From Malus domestica (Eukaryota; Streptophyta; Magnoliopsida; Rosales; Rosaceae): 64,000 bases of DNA. The notes under the pieces are model-generated. The model searched no databases, was not told the origin of the DNA, and worked only from the letters and a program-made list of their open reading frames with translations. This document shows positions 33,122 to 43,748 of the stretch, in pieces (position 1 is the first letter of the stretch; every line of letters starts with the position of its first letter). The stretch is from assembly GCF_042453785.1 (NCBI RefSeq), contig NC_091664.1:30924501-30988500 (forward strand). Reading direction: 5' to 3'. A program made the translations under genes and the position numbers.

Positions 33122-35416
33122 ATGCGGCATAACAATGGGGTTCCTCTTCCCTTCATTTTCTCTCTTGTTGCATTGTTTCTGTTGGCTCTTCATGTCAATG
33201 TGTCTTTCGCAGATAGGTCGACATATATTGTCCACATGGACAAGTCCCTCATGCCCAAGTCCTACACTAGCCATGACCATTGGTACTCCTCCATCGTCGA
33301 TTCATTCAAATCCGAATACCCTACCTCATTCGATGGCAACAAAATCTTGCCTTCCATTCTGTACACCTATGACAATGCCTTTCATGGGTTCAGTGCAGTT
33401 CTATCTGCTGATGAATTAGTGACTCTAAAAAAGTCCCCGGGTTTCGTCTCAGCTTATGCTGACAAGTCCATTACGCTCGACACCACCCACACCACTCAAT
33501 TCCTCAACCTCAATCCCTTCGCCGGGCTGTGGCCTGCTTCGGATTACGGAGACGACCTCATCATTGGTGTCATTGATACCGGTCTCTGGCCGGAGAGTGA
33601 AAGCTTCAGAGATGAAGGTATGACCAAAAGTCTTCCAGCTAGGTGGAAAGGAAAATGTGAGGTTGGACAAGAGTTCAATGCCTCTCTTTGTAACTATAAA
33701 TTGATTGGAGCTCGATACTTTAACAAGGGTGTCATGGCTGCAAACCCCGGTGTCACACTTAGCATGAACTCGGCTAGAGACAGTGCAGGGCATGGGACGC
33801 ATACATCTTCCACAGCTGCAGGGAACTACGTAGACGGGGCATCTTATTTTGGTTACGCTGAAGGCACAGCCAGAGGCGTAGCACCGCGTGCCAGAGTTGC
33901 CATGTACAAGGTTATCTGGGATGATGGGCGCTATGCCTCTGATGTTCTAGCTGGTATGGACCAAGCTATTGCTGATGGTGTTGATGTTATTTCAATTTCC
34001 TCTGGCTTTGACGACACACCATTGTACGAGGATCCTGTAGCGATTGGTTCATTTGCAGCCATGGAGAAGGGTGTGGTGGTTTCAGCTTCGGCAGGAAATG
34101 AAGGCCCCGAGCTTGGGAAATTGCACAATGGCATCCCTTGGGTCTTGACCGTTGCAGCCGGCACAATAGACCGCTCATTTGGAGGAGCATTAACCTTTGA
34201 TAATGGTTTAACCATTACTGGATTTACCTTGTTTCCAGCAAACTCCTTAGTCGAAAACTCGCAACTGGTTTACAACAAGACATTCTCAACATGCAACTCA
34301 ACCGCAGCGCTAGAAACTGCCCCAGATGCGATCATCATATGCGATGACACTGTGCCTATTCGTAATCAAATATCTCACATCATCCAATCGGGGCTTCTTG
34401 GAGCTATCTTTATTACCAACAATCCTGAGATACGCGAATTAGGTCACGTTGCAACTCCTAGCGTTGTGGTGAATACGAAGGATGGGCGGACTGTGATCGA
34501 GTACGCACTAAAAAGTGAAAACCCTACTGTCAGCATAAATTTCCAACAAACGTTGCTCAATACAAAGCCTGCACCCGCTGCTGCTTTTTACACTTCGAGA
34601 GGTCCTTCAAAAAGTTATCCGGGCATTTTGAAGCCGGACATAATGGCCCCGGGGTCATTAGTTTTAGCTGCTTGGGTTCCTAAGGTTGCAGCGGGTAAAA
34701 TCGGGTTCAATGTGAACTTACCTAGCAACTACAATTTGATATCCGGGACATCCATGGCATGCCCTCATGCTTCAGGTGTAGCTGCTCTACTGAAAGGTGC
34801 GCATCCAGAATGGAGTGCAGCAGCAATTAGATCTGCTTTGATGACCACAGCTAACCCATTGGACAATACCGGCAATCCAATTCTTGACGACGGTGACAAT
34901 TTCAACTTTGCTTCACCATTAGCTATGGGAGCAGGTCACATCGATCCTAATAGAGCACTTGATCCGGGCCTAATATACGATGCAACTCCACAAGAATATG
35001 TCAATCTCTTATGCTCCACCAACTTTACGCGTAACCAAATCTTATCCATCACTAGATCACACGCCTATGATTGTTCCAAACCATCTTCTGATCTCAACTA
35101 TCCATCTTTCATCGCGTTGTACAACAATCATCACAAAACAAAGAAAAGGGTTCAAACATTTCAGAGGACCGTAACGAATGTGGGAGATGGCGCGGCTAGG
35201 TACAGGGCTTCGGTAACTGCTCCGAAGGGTTCTCAGGTAACAGTCTCCCCAGAGATACTGATCTTTGCATACAAGTATGAGAAGCAAAGTTTTACGGTCA
35301 CTTTGAATTACAAAGCGAAGAAGAAAGGGAAGGCTTCTTCTGGTGCACTTGTTTGGATCGAACAAAATGGAAAATACACTGCCAGGAGCCCGATTGTAGT
35401 GTCACCACTTGTTTGA
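33122..35416 (+). CDS. Subtilisin-like serine protease (SBT1 type), copy 2
   Basis: Intronless, 764 aa, the paralogue of the gene at 24216. I count about 32 amino-acid differences, roughly 96% identity, with no gaps. All catalytic residues are kept: D152, H224, N326 and S544, as are the signal peptide, I9 propeptide, PA insert and C-terminal domain. Differences cluster in the propeptide/N-terminus (G65E, N66Y), around the active-site histidine (L222A) and in surface positions such as K247E, S265I and E386K. The upstream region differs greatly from copy 1 because of two solo LTRs, a TRIM and a tandem promoter repeat, so expression may differ. Substrate and tissue are unknown. Confidence 0.95.
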   Translation: MRHNNGVPLPFIFSLVALFLLALHVNVSFADRSTYIVHMDKSLMPKSYTSHDHWYSSIVDSFKSEYPTSFDGNKILPSILYTYDNAFHGFSAVLSADELVTLKKSPGFVSAYADKSITLDTTHTTQFLNLNPFAGLWPASDYGDDLIIGVIDTGLWPESESFRDEGMTKSLPARWKGKCEVGQEFNASLCNYKLIGARYFNKGVMAANPGVTLSMNSARDSAGHGTHTSSTAAGNYVDGASYFGYAEGTARGVAPRARVAMYKVIWDDGRYASDVLAGMDQAIADGVDVISISSGFDDTPLYEDPVAIGSFAAMEKGVVVSASAGNEGPELGKLHNGIPWVLTVAAGTIDRSFGGALTFDNGLTITGFTLFPANSLVENSQLVYNKTFSTCNSTAALETAPDAIIICDDTVPIRNQISHIIQSGLLGAIFITNNPEIRELGHVATPSVVVNTKDGRTVIEYALKSENPTVSINFQQTLLNTKPAPAAAFYTSRGPSKSYPGILKPDIMAPGSLVLAAWVPKVAAGKIGFNVNLPSNYNLISGTSMACPHASGVAALLKGAHPEWSAAAIRSALMTTANPLDNTGNPILDDGDNFNFASPLAMGAGHIDPNRALDPGLIYDATPQEYVNLLCSTNFTRNQILSITRSHAYDCSKPSSDLNYPSFIALYNNHHKTKKRVQTFQRTVTNVGDGAARYRASVTAPKGSQVTVSPEILIFAYKYEKQSFTVTLNYKAKKKGKASSGALVWIEQNGKYTARSPIVVSPLV

Positions 35417-36163
35417 TTTGATGATCATGTATGTAGCTAGAATAAAATCTATGCATGCTGCATGCTTGGTATTAAGAAAATTAAAGGGAGTCTATTTTAG
35501 CTAATGGAATGATTATGAACTAATGAACTAATGAATAAACTTCTCTTTGTAAAATATGACATGATTGGATTGAACTTAAAGCATGATTGGATTGAACTTA
35601 AAGTTTCTTTGACTGTTAACTATTGGCCAAACAACCACTTAAAAATGTCTAAAGGTATTTCTCTTTATTCAATAATTTTTTTTTACTCGGTGAAAGCACC
35701 AAAGATAATTAAAAAAAATTATTTTTTGGTTGCATAATCGGAAATATTCAATAATAAACTTAAGAACATAAGTATAGAGAAGATTCGAACTTCATTTTCT
35801 TTCTTGTTTTGTTTTGTTTTGTTAATCATATTGTTTCTACCCACCGCAAGGCTATAGCTGGTTTTTTACTTAAAGACCAGCATATACATGCTCCATCGCT
35901 AAGGACGAATCTTGGTTTTGTTTCTACTTCTGAGATAAAGTTACTGCTCAAGTGGTGAACTATTATGGTCCACTATAGAATGTGAACTTAATAATTGACT
36001 ATTTGAGTGAACGATCACCGTGTAATGCCAGACTCTATCTGCATTCAAATTTTGGGTAACCAAGTAGTGAGTGAAAGGAACTCTCCTCCAACTTACAGCC
36101 TAGTGGGCCAGTAGGCTGGATCGGATATTTTAAAAGGTTGCTTGCATTATTGCTATTGAACTA
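35417..36163. other. 3' region of subtilase copy 2 and spacer
   Basis: Contains a short perfect tandem duplication ('gcatgattggattgaactta', about 35560-35601). Otherwise no feature was recognised. Confidence 0.5.
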
Positions 36164-36171
36164 TATATTTA

Positions 36172-36319
36172 GGGGTGTGATATCCACACATCATTTTTTA
36201 CTTCTTTCACATCTTTTTAATTTTCAGTCGTCGGATCGAATGAATTAAAGAAGATCAAAGGACATAAATTAACAAGAGGTGTGGGAGAAGTAAAAAAGAG
36301 TCTGTGGATAGCACACCCC
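36172..36319. mobile_element. MITE of the GGGGTGTG family, 148 bp
   Basis: Terminal inverted repeats GGGGTGTGATATCCACACA and TGTGGATAGCACACCCC are flanked by a perfect 8-bp duplication TATATTTA (36164-36171 and 36320-36327). The 8-bp duplication points to the hAT group. Confidence 0.88.
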
Positions 36320-36327
36320 TATATTTA

Positions 36328-37060
36328 TATATATATGTACCATTGCATGTGAAGTTGACTTGGCTGGATATTATTGCTGTATTTTTCCAACTGATAACAT
36401 TTTTATTTTTTCCTGTATCCTTCCACACAAACTAGTGCTACTCTTCTCCATTACACATACAATTAATTTCTTTTACTTTTCTTTGTGTTTTTATTACAAT
36501 TTCTAGTAGTTTTATAATTTCATTTTTCCACAAGCTCATTTTCATCTTTACATACTCCTGTTTATTTCTATCTTATTATTCTCCTTTAAATTTTTTGAGG
36601 TGATTTTTCTTTGAATTATTCAATCTAATAATCACAATAAAATCAGTTTGTAAAGGAAGAAAAAAGGTGTGTAGAAATCACTTATTTGTCTATTAGGAAT
36701 GTTGAATAATTTTCAAATAGAATTGTTATTGACACTTCAAATTTCTCATTCTACACTCCAAATTTCTATATTTAGAAATAAAAATACACTTATAAAGAAT
36801 GTAGAATGAGATTTTTGGAATGCCAATAACACATCCCTTTTCAAATTACAAGAATTTTGATAAAGAGTTGCCTTTTAGTTCGCACCTATTGGGAGAACTA
36901 ATCTGCAGAATTATAAGGCCCAGGGATTTGTGATTTTTCGTCACAATTCAAGGGGGCATATTAGCATGAATTTGCAACCATATATGGGTGTAAACCGTGT
37001 AATTGAAGAGTTGCACACCAATTGGAGAGACATAAGTACTCCTATATATAAGTATATATA
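36328..37060. other. AT-rich intergenic stretch
   Basis: No gene or clear element was recognised. It ends in a (TA)n stretch used as a target by the next element. Confidence 0.45.
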
Positions 37061-37944
37061 CAGTGGCGGAGGGACTATAGTAGTCCTAGACCCACCCTGC
37101 TTTTGTTTATATAAAAAAAAATTGATACTACTTATTATTTTTATTTTTTTCATGACTTTTTCACTTAAACCATTCCAATTTTCTAGACAAAAGATCCGGC
37201 CCTCTTTAAATATTTTAAGGACATTTATGTAATCTAGTCTAACCCTAAAGCCTACCGATTCCAACTTCCAACACTTCTATTCATTTTCCCAATACTAAAA
37301 ATTAGTATTTTATTATTCTCCAAGTTTATAGTCAACTGCAGGTTGTCAGTTTGGGTTAAGGTTGATATCTATGTATTGCTTTTCGATCAATCTTTAATTT
37401 CCATGATCCTCAAAGATATGAACTTTGAATCTCTAAAGTTGTCATTTTCAATTTTTTTGCAATTTGCGAATTCATATATGTTGTCATCTACAATTGTAAA
37501 TTAATTTAACAATTTTTTTTTTTTGCAGATTAAAGAATTCCATTATTCCATCATTCCATCAAAGAAAAGACATTGAAGTTTAGTTAATTGATCAACAACC
37601 CAAAGTATGTATTTTACTCTCAATTTCTCTTACAATTTTTTGTCTATAAATTATGATTAAATTGATGTCTTGCAATTTCTCTTAACTATTTGCCTAATTT
37701 GTTTTAGTTTGTAAAAATTAGCACATATATACTATGCAACGGTTTCAAAATATGAAAACTCGTCAAGGACAATTATTTTAATTATTGGAAATATGTATAT
37801 TATCAATGCTATGCTATTTTGAATTTTGGTTACTTTTCTATATACTATAAAGTTTTGGTTAACAATTTTGTAACTACTATCGATTTTTTTTTTTAAATAT
37901 TTGTGAGAGGACCCTCCTAACCCGAAATCCTGGCTCTGTCACTG
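37061..37944. mobile_element. Non-autonomous hAT-type element, CAGTGGCGGA family, 884 bp
   Basis: The left end CAGTGGCGGAGG and the right end CTGGCTCTGTCACTG are inverted. They are flanked by TATATATA on both sides (37053-37060 and 37945-37952), which fits an 8-bp duplication but lies in a low-complexity site. A related shorter element with the same ends is at 38351. No transposase frame is present. Confidence 0.72.
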
Positions 37945-38350
37945 TATATATAGGATAATTCCCTGCAGATTTTCATATGAAAAACATGAAAAAGATGAAT
38001 GAAAACACACATACAAATGCTTCTAGGATCTAACAAAGTGAACATGTTATTTCCTAGCTAGGAACCATAAGCCATCTTGTAAACTTTCTTTGAGTATTAA
38101 GATTTGTTTAAGGCGTGTGCCAAACTTTGACAAACACACCCTTTTGCGCATTGGATGTGAGGCCGAATAGAATCTGAAAGATAACATAAACACTACATGC
38201 CTTGAAGCAATTCTTCATCCATTATCATAACCAATAGCACTAATAATGTCATTTATTTGCGAAGAATCAATTTCAATTCAAGTTATCAATGAGCCAATAT
38301 CACATATATAATCTGCAAAAAGTACATAACTTTTAAATTATTGTTTTATT

Positions 38351-38766
38351 CAGTGGCGGAGCCAGCATGTGATCATTGGTTGTCCTTAATCCTAACAACT
38401 TCAAAATCCCCCATATATATTTGTTTGTATATTACATTTGACCCCTATAAACAGCTAAGACAAACTAAATTACAACTTCCTCCTTCTGCTTCTATTTTCT
38501 TCTATCATATTTGTCCTCCTATTCTCACTTATATGAATACTTTAGTTGAAAAGTCTCAGTAGTCATCAACATTACTTCACAGTATTCTGCATCCACCTTC
38601 AACAAACCTCTACAAATAATAATAGTTGTCGACATATGTTGGCATAAACTTTAGGTATATGTTAAGGATTGGCAAGTGCCTACTAGGTACTAGATGAAAT
38701 GGCCCTATAAAGCTTTTTTGGTTGATATTATGACCCCATTATGTTAACATTCTGGCTATGCCACTG
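38351..38766. mobile_element. Non-autonomous hAT-type element, CAGTGGCGGA family, 416 bp
   Basis: Inverted ends CAGTGGCGGAGCCAG and CTGGCTATGCCACTG are flanked by an 8-bp duplication with one difference, GTTTTATT/GTTTTATC (38343-38350 and 38767-38774). Confidence 0.8.
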
Positions 38767-38774
38767 GTTTTATC

Positions 38775-39049
38775 TATTAGTAATTAGTATCTTCTAATTC
38801 CATGATCTCCCTACTTTATCATTGGCTAAGAACACACTAACTAGCTAGTATTTCCAGTAGTTGGGTCTGACTTTCCACTCAATCCATGTAGTTTAAATAT
38901 CACCAAACCGCAACCTAATGTAAACTACATGGGTACAGTGGAACATTTTCAAACTTTAGGATTTGGGTGCCAACATATTTCATTCAATTTTGAATTGTTA
39001 ATTCCACTTTGGGTGCCAACTAAATGGCATCAATACAAGTAAGTCTTTC
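38775..39049. other. Spacer 3' of the A-type PP2 gene
   Basis: No feature is seen. It is likely to hold the 3' UTR of the minus-strand gene that follows. Confidence 0.4.
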
Positions 39050-41767
39050 TCATGTTGCTGACAATTCATGTGATAGCAAATTTTCTACTTTGTCCTTTTT
39101 GGGCCTGACCTCAATCCCATGAACAATGAGGCCAGCCTTTAATACACCAGCCACCTCCTTACATGTCATCTCCGTTAACTTCCCATCCCCTCCTCCTGGG
39201 CTGAAGAACTCACCCAGTTTTACCTCCAACCAGCTGTCCGCTCTTTCCTTCGGAAACCGATGCGTTTCTTCTTTTTTTCTGTTGTTGTTCTTCTTCTTCT
39301 GCCTTCTTCTTCCGGCTTCTGGGTCCAGAAACACAGTACTGTTCTTATTGTCAATTGGGGGCTCTCCATCTTCTCCTGTTGTGACCTTTACAGGCACCTC
39401 AAATCCGTATGCCCCTTCCCTCAACTTGAACACGAGATAAGCTTCGTACGTTGTGGCTGGGGACAGGATGCGCGTATCAATTTTCCCACGAATTTCAAGC
39501 CACCAAACATGCACAACCTCAGCCACCTCGTCAAACCTGCACAGTTCCATTTACTTCAATTCTACACACTAGTAAAAAACCAACAAACTTTTCTAGAAAG
39601 CACTTATGATCCATAAGCATTTTTAATTTTTTCTGTCAAATACAGTTAAACGCGCTTTAACAGTTATATATATAAAGCGCTTTTAGGCTGTCCACGAGCA
39701 ATGTCAAACAGAATCTTAATTAGAATATGGATGAAAAATTATTAACAGACCTGGATTCAGGCAGACAAATCCATTCCCAATATTGAGGAGTATCGCTGAT
39801 CACTCATATATTTCATGCATTTATACCATCAATTTCTAAAGTCTTTGTGATGTTTTTGTGTCAAAATTGTAGCATTTTATCTTACCTTGTGTTAATGTGC
39901 AGTTAATTTTGTTTTAGGATCAAAGAAATAAAAAAAGAAAACAAAAGAAATAAAATAAGCAAGGGGAGTGCAGCACTGGCAGGAAGAAAAAGAAAAAGAA
40001 AAAAATATTTATATAATAAGATGGAAGTGGAACGAAAAGCAGGACACTCGGATTGGCAGAAACAAAAACAAACAGAAAATAAGAAGTGGACGGACTGATA
40101 GAAAGACAGAGAGAAGTGGACAGACGCAGCAAAATGATGTGGAGTGCGCTGGCGAAAAGAAGAATAATAAAAGAATGAGGAGGAGTGATGCAGACTGACG
40201 GAAGAGAATAAAAGAGAAAGGGAGACTGAGAAGCGCGGGAGAGAAATACGAGGGCGCAGAAGCAGAGGCGTGGAGGCAGAGGTGCAGAAAAACAGGAGCA
40301 GGGGAAGACTGACGCTACAAGGGGAGAGGGCAGTGCGCAGAGCAGAGAAATCCAAGGAGCAACGGAGATCTCGTCTTGTTAAAACGGGTGTTTTCTTTCT
40401 TTGTTATTTTTTGTTATGAATAATTTCTTATGTATCAAAATAATTATGTGTAACTAATTTATTATGCTAGAGTGAGGCCATGAGCCGCAACATGAATACG
40501 TAGATTTATTTTTCAATTGCTTAAGTGTTGTTACATGCTTGCTTTGATATTTTCAATCACTGAATTAAACTATCTACGTACCTTGATGCTTGAACACCAT
40601 TAGGATGCTTAGAAAAGTTATCGGATGCAATTTTGAACGAATGTCACGTTAAAATTGGTTGTGCTTCTTGTGATTGAGAATTATACTCTCCTAAGGTAAA
40701 TATCATGCTCTTAGGGATTATATGGTTTAACAAAAGGATGTTCACCAAGATTAATGAATCACTCATGTTTATATTTAATCCAAATGTCATGGATAAGTTG
40801 CATGTAGTGGTATACGTTTTAGCTTGAATGTCACAAGTAAAATATACACAAGGAAAATCCAACCTTCAAAGCATGTGTGTTTTCAATTATTTAAGCAATT
40901 GGAATAGCTACGTAGGAGTGTTGTTGGTAAAGGTTGAACTCTAGCATATTGTCAATCTATTTTTCTTCAGTCATTTATTTTATCTTGAATTTCCTTATTT
41001 ACTAGTTTTGTTTAAGTTGAATCATTATTCTTATAAATCAATTCCCATTTTAGATATTTGTTTAAGTCACATCCAGTAATATTTAGTTTCGTCAAACTAG
41101 TGTAATTCTTAGAGTTAAATAAGTTAAATACACAAAAACTCGTAAATTGTTTATATCAGTCCCTGAGGAGATCGACCTTGCTTGAGCCATTCTATACTAC
41201 AAACACTTGTTCTCTTGCAAGAATTTTCTATGGTTTAACCCTTTGTTTTACAAGTGGTAAAATCGCTATCAATCGCCCCAAGTAATCATAAGCTCCCTTG
41301 CAGATATCATATAGCATTTTTTCCCACTCCATTTGTCCACCGAAAAGCTCTGCAATTAATATTGCATATGCATGACGTCAATTATAATTAAATACGTGAA
41401 TAAAAATTAATCACAATAAGTTAATAACAAAAACGAAGGCATACAGTTAATATGACGTTACCATCTTCCCCTGATCGATGAGGACCGGGTTGTCACATAG
41501 AGAGAGAAAAAGCCCCTTCTTGGATTTCCAACTGGAAGAAGACGAAGAGCAAGGAGGGACTGGGAGGGAGGAGGGAGACTGAGGCTGTACGGAGGACTTG
41601 CTGAGGATCGTGTAGACATCAGGTGGAAGGAACCTGTCCCAAACGGCGTCCGATTCAGCGGCCGACCGGAAACCCCTAGACACCGCTGAAAGCCTGCACG
41701 CGTCTGGAGGCGTCGTTAAGGAGGCCACGGTGGCTTTGCATCCTTCTGGCAACGCCTCCAGATCCAT
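39050..41767 (-). pseudogene. A-type PP2 F-box gene interrupted by a solo LTR (unit 1)
   Basis: Exon 1 (41462-41767) encodes the F-box from MDLEALPEGCKATVASLTTP. Exon 2 is in two parts, 41277-41349 and 39751-39796, separated by the solo LTR at 39797-41271 plus its target duplication; the two parts add up to the family-standard 119 nt. Exon 3 (39050-39536) encodes the C-terminal PP2 part (VWWLEIRGKIDTRILSPATTY) and a family-atypical lysine/arginine-rich insert (RRRQKKKNNNRKKEE). The flanking coding sequence is otherwise open. The upstream frame remains open to an ATG at 41899, but alignment with the other copies favours 41767. With a 1.5-kb insert in exon 2 it is most likely non-functional, unless the insert is spliced out. 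Confidence 0.82.
39797..41271. mobile_element. Solo LTR in a PP2 exon, gypsy-like, 1475 bp
   Basis: It begins TGATCACTCATATATTTC and ends AAATCGCTATCA, flanked by a 5-bp duplication ATCGC (39792-39796 and 41272-41276). The A' paralogue has the empty site 'gagtatcgccccaag' at about 46737. The right part carries the 'ccctgaggagatcgacctt' block common in plant Ty3/gypsy LTRs. No retroelement genes are inside. Open frames in its purine-rich part are compositional. Confidence 0.85.
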
Positions 41768-42687
41768 CGCCGGCGTTCCTGTAATTTGTCTTTGTATATT
41801 GTATTGCGTTTTGGTGTTTGTAAACTTGTGTAATATATGCAGGGATTTCCTAGATGAAGTCTTAGGGGTTAAGTTTAGGGTTGTTTTATAATGCATCAAG
41901 GTATACGGTATGCACCAGGTTTATAGAAACGTTAAATTCGTTGGATTCTTGGACCAAATACAAAAAGAAAAGATCTTGACCTATTCTCTGGGGATGCATA
42001 AAAATGTAGAATGGTTTTAAATTTTGAGTATCAGCCTAATTAATAAGAATGGATTTTATTTCTCTTAGATTTAATAATACATTATTCCGCCCATATTCAA
42101 TGCACATATAAAAGGTTATTTTTTCTAAAGACCTATTTGTCGATTTACCCTCCGAACTTGTATACATCTACCAATTTCCCTCATGAATTTTAATTTAGCT
42201 GATTATCCCTGAACTTTTATAAATGGATTTTGAAAATTTTCATCTAATCTTCCATTCATCTTGATCACGCGAACATCACATGGCAAGTGTATGACGGGGA
42301 AAAGATAATTTTGCTTTGGTAAATTGGGCGCAAAGTCAGTACTTTGCAGCTGCGAATTGGATTCCTATGGCTAATTCAAACATAAAGTATACGGAGTCAA
42401 CTAGCTGAAGAGAAGAAGAAGAAGAAAACAATCGACTATCCACATTAGGGTAATATTACTTTATTGCCCTCACACATTTTTCATTAGACTAAAATGGATA
42501 GGAAATTGGATGAAATTTTTTAAATCTAATGTCAAAAGGGAAATTGACTAATTATAAAAGTTTAGGATGGTAATCAGCTAAAATTAAAGTTCAGAGAAAA
42601 AATTAGCAACTGTTTAAAGTTCTAGGGAAAAATCGACAGATAACTCTTTTCAAAATAAGAGAAACGGTTATTGGGTTTCCTTTTGGG
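41768..42687 (-). repeat. Upstream flank of the A-type PP2 gene, unit 1 copy
   Basis: It is shared with 47236-48090 (unit 2) and partly with 54353-54960 (unit 3), and defines the duplicated block. No gene was recognised beyond the likely promoter and 5' leader. Confidence 0.7.
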
Positions 42688-42843
42688 AACTTTAACGAAA
42701 AGCTCCCAGTACTGTTTACTTTAACGAAAAATCACATTTTTACACTAAAAAGTCAATCCTGGTACTATTCACTTTAAACTTTATTTTGTCCTTATCGTTA
42801 AAACTCAAAGTTTTCAAACTCTTTTCATTAGTTTTCCCCTTTT
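42688..42843. mobile_element. Small insertion present only in unit 1
   Basis: Unit 2 reads straight through ('gggtttcctttttccttttcattt' region near 48097), whereas unit 1 has about 155 extra bases here, with 'ggaactttaacgaaaagctc' at one end and 'cattagttttcccc' at the other. The same family occurs inverted near 2940-3115. It behaves as a MITE, but the terminal repeats are weak and the superfamily is undecided. Confidence 0.6.
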
Positions 42844-43275
42844 CCCTTTTCATTTCAAATCTTTTACTTTAATAAGTCATCAGCACTATCTAGTATCTAG
42901 TGTATATTCTTTTAAGTTAGAAGTCTCAAATTCAACTTATCTTGTTAACAATGTTTCTAGCTAAATACACCCATTCACACCCCCCCCCTCCCACCCCACC
43001 CCAAAAAAAGAAGGAAAAACAAAAAAAAAAATCATTCAGTTTTATTGGTTCCAAATCGAGCACTTGAACTCGGTTTGATTTGCGACGCCAGATGACCTCG
43101 GTTCAATTTGTTGTGCACCATGAACTTGGCTGAGAAGAGAATGCAGGCCTTCTTAGGTCAAAAAACTATACGTGTGTGTGATAACACATCTCCCGATCTC
43201 TCCATCCATCAAATAAGTTTATAACGTTTTACAACAAGTATTCAAAGGTGAAAGGAATCATTAAATAATTATTGA

Positions 43276-43555
43276 AGAGGAATGTAACCACCGTTGATGA
43301 TCAGGGTTCAACCACTTATAATGTCAAAGTTAAAGAACCAAAAGGGTGCGGTTGTCGCGGTGTGACCAGAGAAATTGGTGACCGGTAAGAGATAGAGAAG
43401 CAAGACTACACTTTGGCAATCAAGTACAAGAGCTCCGAGGAAGAAGCCATCTCATTAGGTGCAATTGTTTGGGAAGAAGAGAGTGAAAATTCTACTATGA
43501 GGAGCCCTATTGTGATCTCGGGTAGCCCTACTGTGATCATTGTGTAAGAACACGT
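43276..43555 (+). pseudogene. Subtilase C-terminal fossil, unit 1
   Basis: It translates to RNVTTVDDQGSTTYNVKVKEP, then after a break YTLAIKYKSSEEEAISLGAI, VWEEESENSTMRSPIV. This lines up with the C-domain of the intact subtilases (RTVTNVGDGAARYRASV…, FTVTLN…SGALVWIEQNGKY..RSPIV). Only the last 90 or so codons survive. The parent was a different, more diverged subtilase than the pair at 24 and 33 kb. Confidence 0.72.
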
Positions 43556-43748
43556 TAGCTAGCATTTCGGGTAGTTTGGTATGACTTCAATTCAATCCAT
43601 GTAGTTCAAAGATGAGCAATTGCAACCATTTTATCAACAAAATTATAATACAATGAGCCTTTTTGTTTTTCTTACTAATAATATTCCTTATATGTAACAT
43701 TGACAATGCACCCATTACATGTAAGTCCTTGGAAAAAAGTTTGACTTT

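Noticed and set aside
39903-40355. A 150-aa serine/leucine-rich minus-strand frame
   Set aside because: It sits in the purine-rich part of a solo LTR and its composition follows the base skew. No gene evidence.
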